A stretch of 64,000 nucleotides of DNA from Microbacterium sp. USTB-Y. GTDB taxonomy: Bacteria; Actinomycetota; Actinomycetes; Actinomycetales; Microbacteriaceae. The DNA lies in the NCBI RefSeq assembly GCF_023703415.1, contig NZ_JAGMTU010000004.1, positions 403,221-467,220 of the forward strand. The letters run 5' to 3'. The notes under the pieces are model-generated. The model was not told where the DNA came from. It ran no database searches and worked only from the letters and a program-made list of their open reading frames with translations. Shown piece by piece: positions 18,522 through 26,539 of the stretch. How positions within the stretch are numbered: position 1 is the stretch's first letter; each line of letters begins with the position of its first letter. Position numbers and translations under genes: made by a program.

Positions 18522-19325
18522 ATGGCATCGGAATCGGTGGGTGGCACCCAGACCGTGGAGCGGGCGATGTCCCTGCTCGCCTGCTTCACCGAGGAGTCGG
18601 GCGAGCTGCGGGTCTCCGAGCTCTGCACGCTGACCGGACTCGGACAGTCCACCGTCTCCCGCATGATGTCGGCACTCGATCGGATGAAGTTCGTCGTCCA
18701 GGACGGCCGGACCGGTCTGTACCGGCTCGGGCCGGCGGCGGTCGCCCTCGGGACGATCGCGCTCAACGGCTCGCCGATCTTCCGCGCGTCGCGGCAGATC
18801 GCGCAGAACCTGGCCCGCCGGATCGAGATCGGCGTGAACGTCGCCGAGCTCAGCGGCTTCACCTTCACCTACCTCTGCAACTTCGAGGGCGCGCTCGCCC
18901 CGAAGTCGTTCGCGATGGCCGGACGCACGGGCCCCCTGCACGCCACGGGCCTCGGCAAGGCCCTGCTTTCCGGAATGACGTCCGAGAAGGTCGACGAGTA
19001 CTTCGAGCACTCCCCTCAGCGCTTCACCCCGCACACGATCGTCGACCGCGACGCCATGCAGGTCGCGCTCGACGAGAGCCGCAGCCGCGGGTATGCGACC
19101 GAGATCGAGGAGCTCGCCTTCGGGCGCGCCTGCATCGCGGCGCCGATCCACAACAGGGCGGGCGAGATCGTCGCGGCGCTCTCGGCGAGCGGCCCCCTGT
19201 CCGTGCTCGACCTGCACGCCCCGCACCAGGAGCTCGCTCTGCAGCTCATCGAGGCGGCGGACGAGATCTCGGTCGCGCTCGGCTACAGCCCTTCCCGCTC
19301 CGCGAGCGCCTTCGCGGCGCTCTGA
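18522..19325 (+). CDS. IclR-family transcriptional regulator
   Basis: This gene encodes a 267-residue regulator. Residues 10-75 form the winged helix (TVERAMSLLACF, ELCTLTGLGQSTVSRMMSAL). The remainder is the IclR effector-binding GAF-like domain with GPLHATGLGKALLSG and RACIAAPIHN. The frame opens earlier, but the GGAGGAGGAG just upstream fixes the ATG at 18522. It is divergent from the sugar permease operon and 92 bases upstream of the enolase-superfamily gene. It is therefore the likely local regulator of the sugar-acid locus, responding to a keto-deoxy sugar acid or similar ligand. Confidence 0.9.
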   Translation: MASESVGGTQTVERAMSLLACFTEESGELRVSELCTLTGLGQSTVSRMMSALDRMKFVVQDGRTGLYRLGPAAVALGTIALNGSPIFRASRQIAQNLARRIEIGVNVAELSGFTFTYLCNFEGALAPKSFAMAGRTGPLHATGLGKALLSGMTSEKVDEYFEHSPQRFTPHTIVDRDAMQVALDESRSRGYATEIEELAFGRACIAAPIHNRAGEIVAALSASGPLSVLDLHAPHQELALQLIEAADEISVALGYSPSRSASAFAAL

Positions 19326-19417
19326 CATGCTGCCGCGATCCGGTCGCGGCGCCCAGAACCTCATCGCCGCGGCAGACGCCGCCGGCCTCTCCCCCACGAC
19401 TGTCTTCGGAGACCCTT

Positions 19418-20578
19418 GTGAAGATCACGCGCGTCCAGACGTTCCCCCTTTTCCTGTCGAGGGAGGATGCGGACGACTCCTATGCAGGCGACACCGGCGT
19501 AGCCCATCGCGGCTACGTCATCCGACCGCCGTGGCGGAGCCTGTACTCCCCCGGCTACGAGTCGCTCCTCGTCAAGATCGAGACGGACGAAGGGCTCGTC
19601 GGGTGGGGTGAGGCGCTCGCGCCCGTCGCCCCCGAAGTCGTCGCCGCAGTGGTCGATCACCTTCTCACCCCGCTCATCCTCGGCGAGGATCCGCGATCCG
19701 TGCGGACGCTCTGGCACCGGATGACCGAGTCGATGCGCGAGCGGGGGCACCTCACCGGACACCAGGCGGACGCCATGGCCGCCGTCGACATCGCGCTCTG
19801 GGATCTCTGGGGGCACGCGACGGGCCTCTCCGTCTCGGAGCTCGCCGGCGGCCGCTTCGCCGAGATCCTGCCGACCTACGTATCCGGGATCCGCGGGAAC
19901 GACGACGCCGAACGTGTCGACAAGGCGACGGCCTTCGTCGAGGCCGGCGTGCGGCGGATCAAACTGCATCTCGGCGCCGACATCCGCACCGACCTCGCCA
20001 CCTATGACGCCATCCGGGCCGTGCACCCGGATCTCGACCTCGCGCTCGACGCGCACTGGACCTACCTGCTCGGCGAGGCGAAAGCTCTGGGCCGCGAGCT
20101 CGACGACCGCAGGGCCTGGTTCTTCGAGGCGCCTCTGGCGCCCGAGGACGTCGAGGGGCACCGCGATCTCGCGGCATCCCTGGCCACGCCGATCGCGGTC
20201 GGTGAGGCGATGCGCAGCCGTTTCGAGTTCACCGACTGGCTCGCCCGCAGAGCCGTCGGCCTGACCCAGCCCGACATCGGCCGGACGGGAATCACCGAGG
20301 GGCTCGCGATCGCCGCGGTCGCCGACGCGTTCCACGCGCAGGTCGCGCCTCACCATTCCGCAGCGTTCGGCATCGCGATGGCCGCGGGAGTGCACGTCGC
20401 GGCGAGCGCCACCTCGCTGCTCGCCTTCGAGTACCAGCCGTTCACGCTGCCCGTCGCCAACCTCATCCTCACCACTCCGCTCGAGGTGCGACCCGATGGC
20501 GGATTCATCGTCCCGACCGGCCCTGGACTCGGGGTCACGGTGGACGAGGCGGCTGTCGCCCGCTTCGTCCGGCGCTGA
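19418..20578 (+). CDS. enolase-superfamily sugar-acid dehydratase (mandelate racemase type)
   Basis: This gene encodes a 386-residue protein with the muconate-lactonising N-terminal cap and a C-terminal barrel. Metal ligands are Asp211 (LALDAHW), Glu237 (FFEAPL) and Glu263 (VGEAM). The first barrel base is Lys182, but the second position is His184 (IKLH rather than KxK). His312/His313 lie in APHHSAAFG. This resembles acid-sugar dehydratases (galactonate, rhamnonate or gluconate type), but the subgroup is uncertain. The start is GTG at 19418, six bases after GGAG. The transcript ends at a strong hairpin. Confidence 0.82.
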   Translation: MKITRVQTFPLFLSREDADDSYAGDTGVAHRGYVIRPPWRSLYSPGYESLLVKIETDEGLVGWGEALAPVAPEVVAAVVDHLLTPLILGEDPRSVRTLWHRMTESMRERGHLTGHQADAMAAVDIALWDLWGHATGLSVSELAGGRFAEILPTYVSGIRGNDDAERVDKATAFVEAGVRRIKLHLGADIRTDLATYDAIRAVHPDLDLALDAHWTYLLGEAKALGRELDDRRAWFFEAPLAPEDVEGHRDLAASLATPIAVGEAMRSRFEFTDWLARRAVGLTQPDIGRTGITEGLAIAAVADAFHAQVAPHHSAAFGIAMAAGVHVAASATSLLAFEYQPFTLPVANLILTTPLEVRPDGGFIVPTGPGLGVTVDEAAVARFVRR

Positions 20579-20585
20579 GCGCCCG

Positions 20586-20622
20586 AGGGGGTGGACCGGA
20601 GCCTCGCTCCGGTCCACCCCCT
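20586..20622. terminator. bidirectional terminator
   Basis: A perfect 16-bp stem, AGGGGGTGGACCGGAG (20586-20601) with its complement (20607-20622), loop CCTCG, followed on the plus strand by TTCGTC. It separates the dehydratase from the convergent 1336-residue gene. Confidence 0.8.
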
Positions 20623-20626
20623 TTCG

Positions 20627-23600
20627 TCAATCCCCGACCCGCACGAACTGCGCGGCGCTGACCCGGTGGATGCTCGTGCTGCGGACTTCCAGTCGCACGA
20701 CGCCGGGAGCACCGGCGTCGTAGCGGAACGTGCCGAGCGCCCGCCACGCAGCAGCCCCCTGGGTCTGGTCCACGATCACCTCGCTGCTGCCGCCCTGGTG
20801 CTCGACGACGTAGGCCGCGGACGTGGTCGTCGTCGGGTTCGTCGGATACCAGACCGACACGCGGTAGAGCCCCGGCTGGGGGAGGTCCGCCTTCCAGGTC
20901 ACCGTGCTGCCGACGGAATCGGAGTCGCTGTACCGCGTGCGCGTCCCGTTCCAGCCGGAGAGGCCGCTCGGGTACCACCGCCCGGTCTCGAGGTACCCGG
21001 GCCAGGGCGATTGCGTATGCACGATCACGCCTTCGTCGGCCATCCGCACGAGGACCCCGCGGCGCAAGGTCTGATCCAGCCTCGCCTCGAATCGCGTGCT
21101 CGATCCCGGAGCGACCCCGGCCCCCGCCGTCACGGTCCAGGTGTGCGTCAGATCGGAGCGCGGCGGCACGACGACGGCCGCGTCCCGCTGATCGATGGTC
21201 CAGCCGGTGGCGCCGTAGAGGGCGAGCGTCCCCTGGAGCGGCGTCACGCCGGTGTTGATCACCAGGGCCGTCAGCTTCACCGTCGCACCGGGGCCGCTGG
21301 CGACCTCGGTGTCCGACGCCAGGGAGACGAGCCGACGCCGATCGATCACCTCGATCGACGCGGACCTCAGCGCAACGGGCGACGCCCCCGGCACCGACAG
21401 GGATCCGGCGACCTGGACCTCCCCGAGCGCGGCGGACGTCGCGATCACGACCGAGGCCTCCACCCGGACCGTGGCGTGCGCGGGAGCCGCGATCGCCGGC
21501 ACCATGCCGTCGAGCTGCCACCCGCTCGGCAGGGTGAGCCCGACGCTGCCGGCGATCGGCTGCGCCGTTCCGTTGCGCACCTCGATGATCAGCGGGACTC
21601 GGTCGCCTGCCGTGCCCGTGGCCTGGGCGACCACGTCTCCCGAGACCTCCGATCCCGCGCCGGCGATCCGCGTCGGCAGGCGCAGCGTGACCTCGTCCGT
21701 GGTCGTGCCGCCGGCGGAGACCGTGAAGGCGAACGCCTTCACCGGGTCGTCCACCGGGATCGTCCACTCATAGGGATACCCCTTGGCCGGCGCCTGCTGC
21801 GCGACCTGCCCGCCGATCCGGTACGAGAGCGTCGCCTGCTGCTCCGTGTCGATCTGCACATACGCGTCGTATCCCTGCCCGCCCGGCCGTACCAGCAGCA
21901 TCCCGCGGACGAGTCCGTAATCGCTCGCCGGATCGGAGTCGACCTCGCGGAAGCTGTCCGGGCCGTGGTCGACGATGTCGTCGAACGGCAGCTCCGGCCG
22001 CTGCACCGCCACGTTGCGGACGACCAGCGCGAGCAGCCCGTGCCCCGGGACGGTGACCGTGACGCGCGCGTCGATCGCCGCCTGGGTGGAGCGGCTGCCG
22101 TCCGCGGCGATGACCTCGATCGTCGGCGCGGCGCTGCGCGGCAGTCCGGTCAGCTCCCCGGCGAGGTCGACGACGACCTGCTGCGCATCGGGCGCCGAGT
22201 TCGTGAGGCTGAGGTAGAGCGCGCCATTGCCCACGCCGGCGATCCAGTTGATCAGCGGGTTGTCCAGCTCGATCAGGCCCGCCGGGAAGTACGGCCATAC
22301 CCCGGTCTCGCCGAAGAACGAGCCGGGCGCGTGACCGTAGGCGAAGAACTTGAAGTAGGCGAAGTCCGCCTCGAAGACGTGCGGGAACTCGATGCTGCCG
22401 GAACTGCGGTAGAAGCTCTCGCTGATCAGGTAGTCCATGGCGAGACCCAGCTGCGCCGGCGCGTGATGGAAGTAGTACCCGGTGATCCCGACGGGACCGC
22501 TCGTGGCGAAGTCCGGCTTCATGTGTGCGACCTGGAACTGCCGGCCGTAATAGCCGGGATAGGTCGTGAACCTGCCGATCACCATGTTGTGCGCGACGTC
22601 GGCCAGCAGCGGGTCTCCGGCGTGGTGGGCGAGGCGCAGCAGTGCGCCGGCCCAACACGGGTTGAAGACGTACCCGCCGCCGGGATCCGTCACGGCGCTC
22701 ACCCCGAGCTTGAACGACGAGAGCGCCTCGAAGGTGAGACCAGAGGGCGAGACGTACCAGGCCGGAACCGTCTCGGTCGCCACACCCGTGACAGGATAGG
22801 GCGGCAGCGATGAGCGCGACTCCCAGTCGTACTGCTGAGTGATCACGTGGCCCACCGGAACCGTGACGGTCTGGTCCGGCACCGGCCGCACCGCGGTCTG
22901 CGTGATGAACCGCTGCACTTCCCGGTGTGCTCCCTCGAGGAAGACCGCCTCCCCCGTCACCTCGAACAGTTCGAGCAGGTCGACCCAGTACTTGGAGAAG
23001 CTGTAGGCGAAGCCGCCCGGCGGCTGGCCGTTGCCGCGATACGGCGTGAGGATCTGCTCCTGCACGTAGCGGCGGCCGATCAGCGTCGCCTCGGCCAGAT
23101 ATGCCGGATCCCCGGTGGCCCGGTAGGTGGCGAGGGGGACGGCGAAGGGCGCACGGCTCTGCCCGACGACCCCGGACTTCGTGGCCTGCACGGCGAGTCG
23201 CTGGATCCCCGCGTTCCGCCCATGGGTGAGCTGGTAGAGCGCCGTCAGGTTCACCGCGTCCGTGGGGATGCGGCCGAGCCGGTACTGCGTCTTGTCGTTG
23301 TAGACCGGGCTGCCGATGACCGGCGAGTGCCCGATCCCCTTGCGCGACACCTGGTACTCGATCAGCGGGCGGGCGCGCCGGTCGTACAGGGTGCCGCCGG
23401 TCCTGCCCGTCAGGTAATGCGCGGAGAGCACCACCCCGCTCGCAGCGGTGCGCACGGCGTCCTCGTTCTCCACGTCGACGAACCCCTTCGCGCGGTTCCA
23501 CCAGCCGGAGAAAGACGGGATGTAGTCCACCGAGTCGTCCCCGGCGGGCTCGACGGCGATGAGGTCCGCCATCGCATGCACGGCGTCGGTCAGCGCTCGC

Positions 23601-24637
23601 CCGTAGACGTTGCGCCGGTAGGCCGTGACTCCGTACTCGCCGCGGCACAGCGCGGTGTACGCGTCATAGAGGGCACCCGCCTGTGCGGCCACGCCGAATG
23701 CGAACCCGCGCTCCTCCCCTGCCGCCATCGCCGTGCGGAGCCCGGGCTGGGGCGAGTACATGCAGGGCACGAGGTCGAGGCTGTCGTTGCGCAGGCTCAT
23801 CCCGTAGGGCTGCCGGTCCGACATGAGCTGCCGCTCGTGCACGAACTCCGCGACCTCGGACGGCAGGTAGACGCCGGAGGTGACCGGGATCCCGCCGACG
23901 GCGTACTGCGTGAGCGCCATCGGGGCGAACAGCTCCCACGCCCCGAGCGGCGCCGAGCCGTCGAGAACCGAGAGCGCGTGCTGGTAGGAACCGCACAGCA
24001 CCTCATCGAGATCGTCGAGCGACCGGGCGTCCTGACTCTGATAGCCGACGATGTAGTCCCCGGCGTTCTTCGCGGTCAGCACGTGATGGGCTTCCGGATT
24101 GTCGCCTTCCAGCCGCCAGCGCACGACGAGCTCGACGTCGTCCGTGCTGGTGCGCAGCTCGATCGCCTGCGGGCCGAGCACCTGGAAAGAGGTGAATCCC
24201 AGCCAGCTCGGAGCCAGCGGGCCGTAGAGCTCCGGCGCGCTGCCGGACGGCAGCGACCCTTTCAGCACCACCCACTGCTCGTCGAAGCGGTGCGCGGCGT
24301 CCGTCGCCGGGAGCCAGCCGCCGTCGTGCGCGATCTCGAGATCGCGGACGACGGTCGCCCCTCCGTCCCAGGTGGCCTGGAAGAAGGTCATCCGGTGGTT
24401 CGACCCGACCAGCTGCGCGACCTGGGTCACCGCCAGATTCGGCTTGTCCAGCCGTCGCAGTGCATCCGCGTAGGCGCCGGTCGCCGTGGGTAGTTCCGTT
24501 GCCGCGGCCGACGAGCCGCCGGCCTGCGCGCCGAGGACCGGCGGAAGGACACCCGCGATCACCAGCATGCGCAGCACGGATCGCCGGCTCCACTGCAGGG
24601 GTCCCTCGTCATCTCTCGCACTCTTCCTTGCAATCAT
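20627..24637 (-). CDS. large Tat-exported polysaccharide-enzyme-like protein with NEW3-like and golvesin-like domains
   Basis: This gene encodes a 1336-residue secreted protein. The N-terminus has a twin-arginine signal (SRRSVLRMLVIAGVLPP, about residues 17-33). Residues ~50-850 form an (alpha/alpha)-barrel-like body with repeated aromatic and glycine motifs (FSGWWNRAKGF, GGFAYSFSKYWVDLLELF, AGVGNGALYLSLTN). It recalls proteins annotated DUF5695, from memory and unsearched. Residues ~1000-1180 look like NEW3/Ig-type sandwiches. The last ~140 residues match the golvesin/CBM-like type (TGRWYPSGLSGWNGT, WRALGTFRYDAGAPG). It is likely an extracellular glycosidase or lyase acting on the polymer imported by this locus. 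ATG at 24637 has no ribosome binding site; ATG 24658 is an alternative. Confidence 0.72.
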   Translation of the reverse strand: MIARKSARDDEGPLQWSRRSVLRMLVIAGVLPPVLGAQAGGSSAAATELPTATGAYADALRRLDKPNLAVTQVAQLVGSNHRMTFFQATWDGGATVVRDLEIAHDGGWLPATDAAHRFDEQWVVLKGSLPSGSAPELYGPLAPSWLGFTSFQVLGPQAIELRTSTDDVELVVRWRLEGDNPEAHHVLTAKNAGDYIVGYQSQDARSLDDLDEVLCGSYQHALSVLDGSAPLGAWELFAPMALTQYAVGGIPVTSGVYLPSEVAEFVHERQLMSDRQPYGMSLRNDSLDLVPCMYSPQPGLRTAMAAGEERGFAFGVAAQAGALYDAYTALCRGEYGVTAYRRNVYGRALTDAVHAMADLIAVEPAGDDSVDYIPSFSGWWNRAKGFVDVENEDAVRTAASGVVLSAHYLTGRTGGTLYDRRARPLIEYQVSRKGIGHSPVIGSPVYNDKTQYRLGRIPTDAVNLTALYQLTHGRNAGIQRLAVQATKSGVVGQSRAPFAVPLATYRATGDPAYLAEATLIGRRYVQEQILTPYRGNGQPPGGFAYSFSKYWVDLLELFEVTGEAVFLEGAHREVQRFITQTAVRPVPDQTVTVPVGHVITQQYDWESRSSLPPYPVTGVATETVPAWYVSPSGLTFEALSSFKLGVSAVTDPGGGYVFNPCWAGALLRLAHHAGDPLLADVAHNMVIGRFTTYPGYYGRQFQVAHMKPDFATSGPVGITGYYFHHAPAQLGLAMDYLISESFYRSSGSIEFPHVFEADFAYFKFFAYGHAPGSFFGETGVWPYFPAGLIELDNPLINWIAGVGNGALYLSLTNSAPDAQQVVVDLAGELTGLPRSAAPTIEVIAADGSRSTQAAIDARVTVTVPGHGLLALVVRNVAVQRPELPFDDIVDHGPDSFREVDSDPASDYGLVRGMLLVRPGGQGYDAYVQIDTEQQATLSYRIGGQVAQQAPAKGYPYEWTIPVDDPVKAFAFTVSAGGTTTDEVTLRLPTRIAGAGSEVSGDVVAQATGTAGDRVPLIIEVRNGTAQPIAGSVGLTLPSGWQLDGMVPAIAAPAHATVRVEASVVIATSAALGEVQVAGSLSVPGASPVALRSASIEVIDRRRLVSLASDTEVASGPGATVKLTALVINTGVTPLQGTLALYGATGWTIDQRDAAVVVPPRSDLTHTWTVTAGAGVAPGSSTRFEARLDQTLRRGVLVRMADEGVIVHTQSPWPGYLETGRWYPSGLSGWNGTRTRYSDSDSVGSTVTWKADLPQPGLYRVSVWYPTNPTTTTSAAYVVEHQGGSSEVIVDQTQGAAAWRALGTFRYDAGAPGVVRLEVRSTSIHRVSAAQFVRVGD

Positions 24638-24662
24638 GATGCATATATTGCAATCCATATGC
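24628..24662. promoter_or_regulatory. AT-rich operator with direct and inverted repeats
   Basis: TTGCAAT occurs at 24628-24634 and 24648-24654, 20 bases apart. GCATAT (24641-24646) is mirrored by ATATGC (24657-24662). CAATCATGATGC at 24631 fits the CAAT-N3-(G/C)ATGC pattern shared with 13398 and 18396. The block overlaps the likely start of the secreted-protein gene and lies ~75 bases upstream of the esterase start, so one regulator could control both. Confidence 0.5.
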
Positions 24663-24735
24663 GATGATGTCAATGGACTCTTCCGCCGCAGCGCGGACGC
24701 CGTCCGCACGGCAGGATCGAGGAGGTACGGAACCG

Positions 24736-25728
24736 GTGAGAGACCCTTCGTCGCGCGACGGGATACCCGAAGAACTGACCGAGTACTCCCTCGGAGAGCT
24801 GCTCCTGCCCCCGCCGGACCAGCCGGAGCCGGACGACTTCGACGAGTTCTGGCAGGCGACCTTCGAGGAGTTCGGCACCGGCGCCGTCGCGTGGCGGACC
24901 GTGCGGGAGGGGGACGCGACACCGACCCATCGAGTGACCGAGATCCGCTTCGGCTCCTCCGCGGACGAGCCCGCCACCGCGTTCGTCATGGTGCCGCATG
25001 CAGCGGCTGCGATTCGGCGCGGCCTCGTGATCGGGCACGGCTACGGGGGCCGCACGGGCCCCGACGTCGAGCGCGTGCCCGCGGACACCGCCGCGATCTT
25101 CCCCTGCGCGCCGGGAACCCACCCCGATGCCCCCAGCCGCTTCCCGGCGCTTCCCGCCGAGCACGTGCTGGCGGGCATCGCGCATCGCGACACCTATTCG
25201 CTCCGCTTCGCCACAGCGGACGTCTGGCGCGCGGCGACGGTGCTGCTGGACCTGGTTCCTTCCGTAGCAGGCGCCCTCGACTTCAGCGGCGGCAGCTTCG
25301 GCGGCGGCATCGGGGCGATGGCGCTTCCGCGGGACGCACGCTTCCGGCGCGCGGCACTGGACGTCCCCAGCTTCGGCGCGCACGCGATCCGGCTCACCCG
25401 GCGTTGCACCGGGAGCGGCGAGGCCGTCCGGACGCATCTGCGCACGCATCCCGAGGCACGTTCCACGCTCGACTACCACGACGCGGCGACCGCGGCCCGC
25501 CGCCTCCGCATACCGGTGCACATCGGGGCCGCCGTTCTCGATCCGGCGGTCGATCCGCGCGGACAGTTCGCGGTCTACCACGCGCTCTCCGGGCCGCGAC
25601 GGCTGACGGTGCGGGCTAACGGGCACATCGACGCTCCGGAGGGCCGGGTCGCCGACGCCCTGGCGGCGCAGGCGGCGATCGACTTCCTGGCGCTCCCCGC
25701 CGACCGGCTGCCGGCTCCGCCGGCCTGA
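24736..25728 (+). CDS. CE7-like acetyl esterase (alpha/beta hydrolase)
   Basis: This gene encodes a 330-residue protein resembling acetylxylan esterase/cephalosporin-C deacetylase. The N-terminal part has DDFDEFWQATFEEFG, as in that family. The nucleophile is Ser187 in SGGSFGGG, the acid is Asp269 in AAVLDPAVDPRGQFAVYHAL and the base is His297 in ANGHID. There is no signal peptide, so it acts in the cytoplasm, perhaps deacetylating imported oligosaccharides. GTG at 24736 has GGAGG ten bases upstream; an ATG at 24664 in frame lies within the operator and is less likely. It diverges from the secreted-protein gene. Confidence 0.8.
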   Translation: MRDPSSRDGIPEELTEYSLGELLLPPPDQPEPDDFDEFWQATFEEFGTGAVAWRTVREGDATPTHRVTEIRFGSSADEPATAFVMVPHAAAAIRRGLVIGHGYGGRTGPDVERVPADTAAIFPCAPGTHPDAPSRFPALPAEHVLAGIAHRDTYSLRFATADVWRAATVLLDLVPSVAGALDFSGGSFGGGIGAMALPRDARFRRAALDVPSFGAHAIRLTRRCTGSGEAVRTHLRTHPEARSTLDYHDAATAARRLRIPVHIGAAVLDPAVDPRGQFAVYHALSGPRRLTVRANGHIDAPEGRVADALAAQAAIDFLALPADRLPAPPA

Positions 25729-25748
25729 GCGCCCCTTCCCCTCTCAGC

Positions 25749-25798
25749 GAGTCGTCCCCTTCAGCACGTCCCATGGACCGTGCTGAGGGGGACGACTC
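25749..25798. repeat. long hairpin repeat, copy 2
   Basis: A 20-bp inverted repeat with one G-T pair (25749-25768 with 25779-25798), ten-base loop TCCCATGGAC. The core GAGTCGTCCCC-TCAGCACG and loop length match the element at 11706-11767. It again lies between convergent genes (esterase and ABC exporter). Confidence 0.8.
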
Positions 25799-25811
25799 AC
25801 AATGGGGGAGG

Positions 25812-26507
25812 TCAGACCTCGGCCAGGCGGCCGTTCTTGAGGCGCAGCCGACGGTGGGCGCGCTTCGCCACCGCCGAGTCGTGCGTGACCACGATGAGCG
25901 TCAGCCCTTCTGCGCAGAGCGACTCGAGCAGCACCAGGGTCTCGTCGCGCATCTCCTCGTCGAGGTTGCCGGTGGGCTCGTCGGCGAGCAGCACGCGCGG
26001 TCTCTTCACGATGGCGCGGGCGATCGCCACACGCTGCTGCTGGCCGCCGCTGAGCTCACCCGGGAGGTGATCGCCGCGGTCCGCCAGGCCGACGTGAGCG
26101 AGCGACTCGTCCACACGGGTGCGCCGCTCCTCCGCCGGGATCCTCCGCGGCACGAGCGCCATCGCCACGTTCTCCCGCGCGGTGAGCGTGGGGATCAGGT
26201 TGAAGCCCTGGAACACGAACCCGATCTCCTCGGCGCGCAGGCGCCCGAGCTCCCGGTTCGACGCCGTGGACAGCTCGGTGCCACCCAGCGTGAGCGACCC
26301 GCCGGAGGGTCGGTCCAGGGCACCGAGCAGCTGCAGCAGCGTGGACTTCCCGCCGCCCGTGGGCCCCTGGATGGTCACGAACTCGCCTGCTCTGATCTCC
26401 GCGGTCGCGCCGGTCAGCGCCGTGACCGTGCGACCTTTCGTCCGGTAGGTCCGCGTGACGTCGGTCAGCCGGTACAGGGCCTGCGGCTCGGTCTCGATGA
26501 TGCTCAT
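25812..26507 (-). CDS. MacB/LolD-type ABC transporter ATPase
   Basis: This gene encodes a 231-residue ATPase. Walker A is GPTGGGKST, the Q-loop region is IGFVFQGFNLIPTLTARENV, the signature is LSGGQQQR and Walker B is VLLADEPTGNLD. The DEPTGNLD and VTHD motifs mark the lipoprotein-release/macrolide-export subfamily. ATG at 26507 starts MSIIETEP; the longer open frame is non-homologous. It pairs with the FtsX-like permease 32 bases upstream. The exported substrate is unknown. Confidence 0.9.
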   Translation of the reverse strand: MSIIETEPQALYRLTDVTRTYRTKGRTVTALTGATAEIRAGEFVTIQGPTGGGKSTLLQLLGALDRPSGGSLTLGGTELSTASNRELGRLRAEEIGFVFQGFNLIPTLTARENVAMALVPRRIPAEERRTRVDESLAHVGLADRGDHLPGELSGGQQQRVAIARAIVKRPRVLLADEPTGNLDEEMRDETLVLLESLCAEGLTLIVVTHDSAVAKRAHRRLRLKNGRLAEV

Positions 26508-26539
26508 GATCTGTCGTCTCTCCTGTTCGGGTTCCGGGG

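Noticed and set aside
18308..19397. Large minus-strand frame upstream of the sugar permease, antisense to the IclR gene
   Set aside because: The IclR domain signatures are on the plus strand; the minus-strand product is a charged, repetitive shadow translation.
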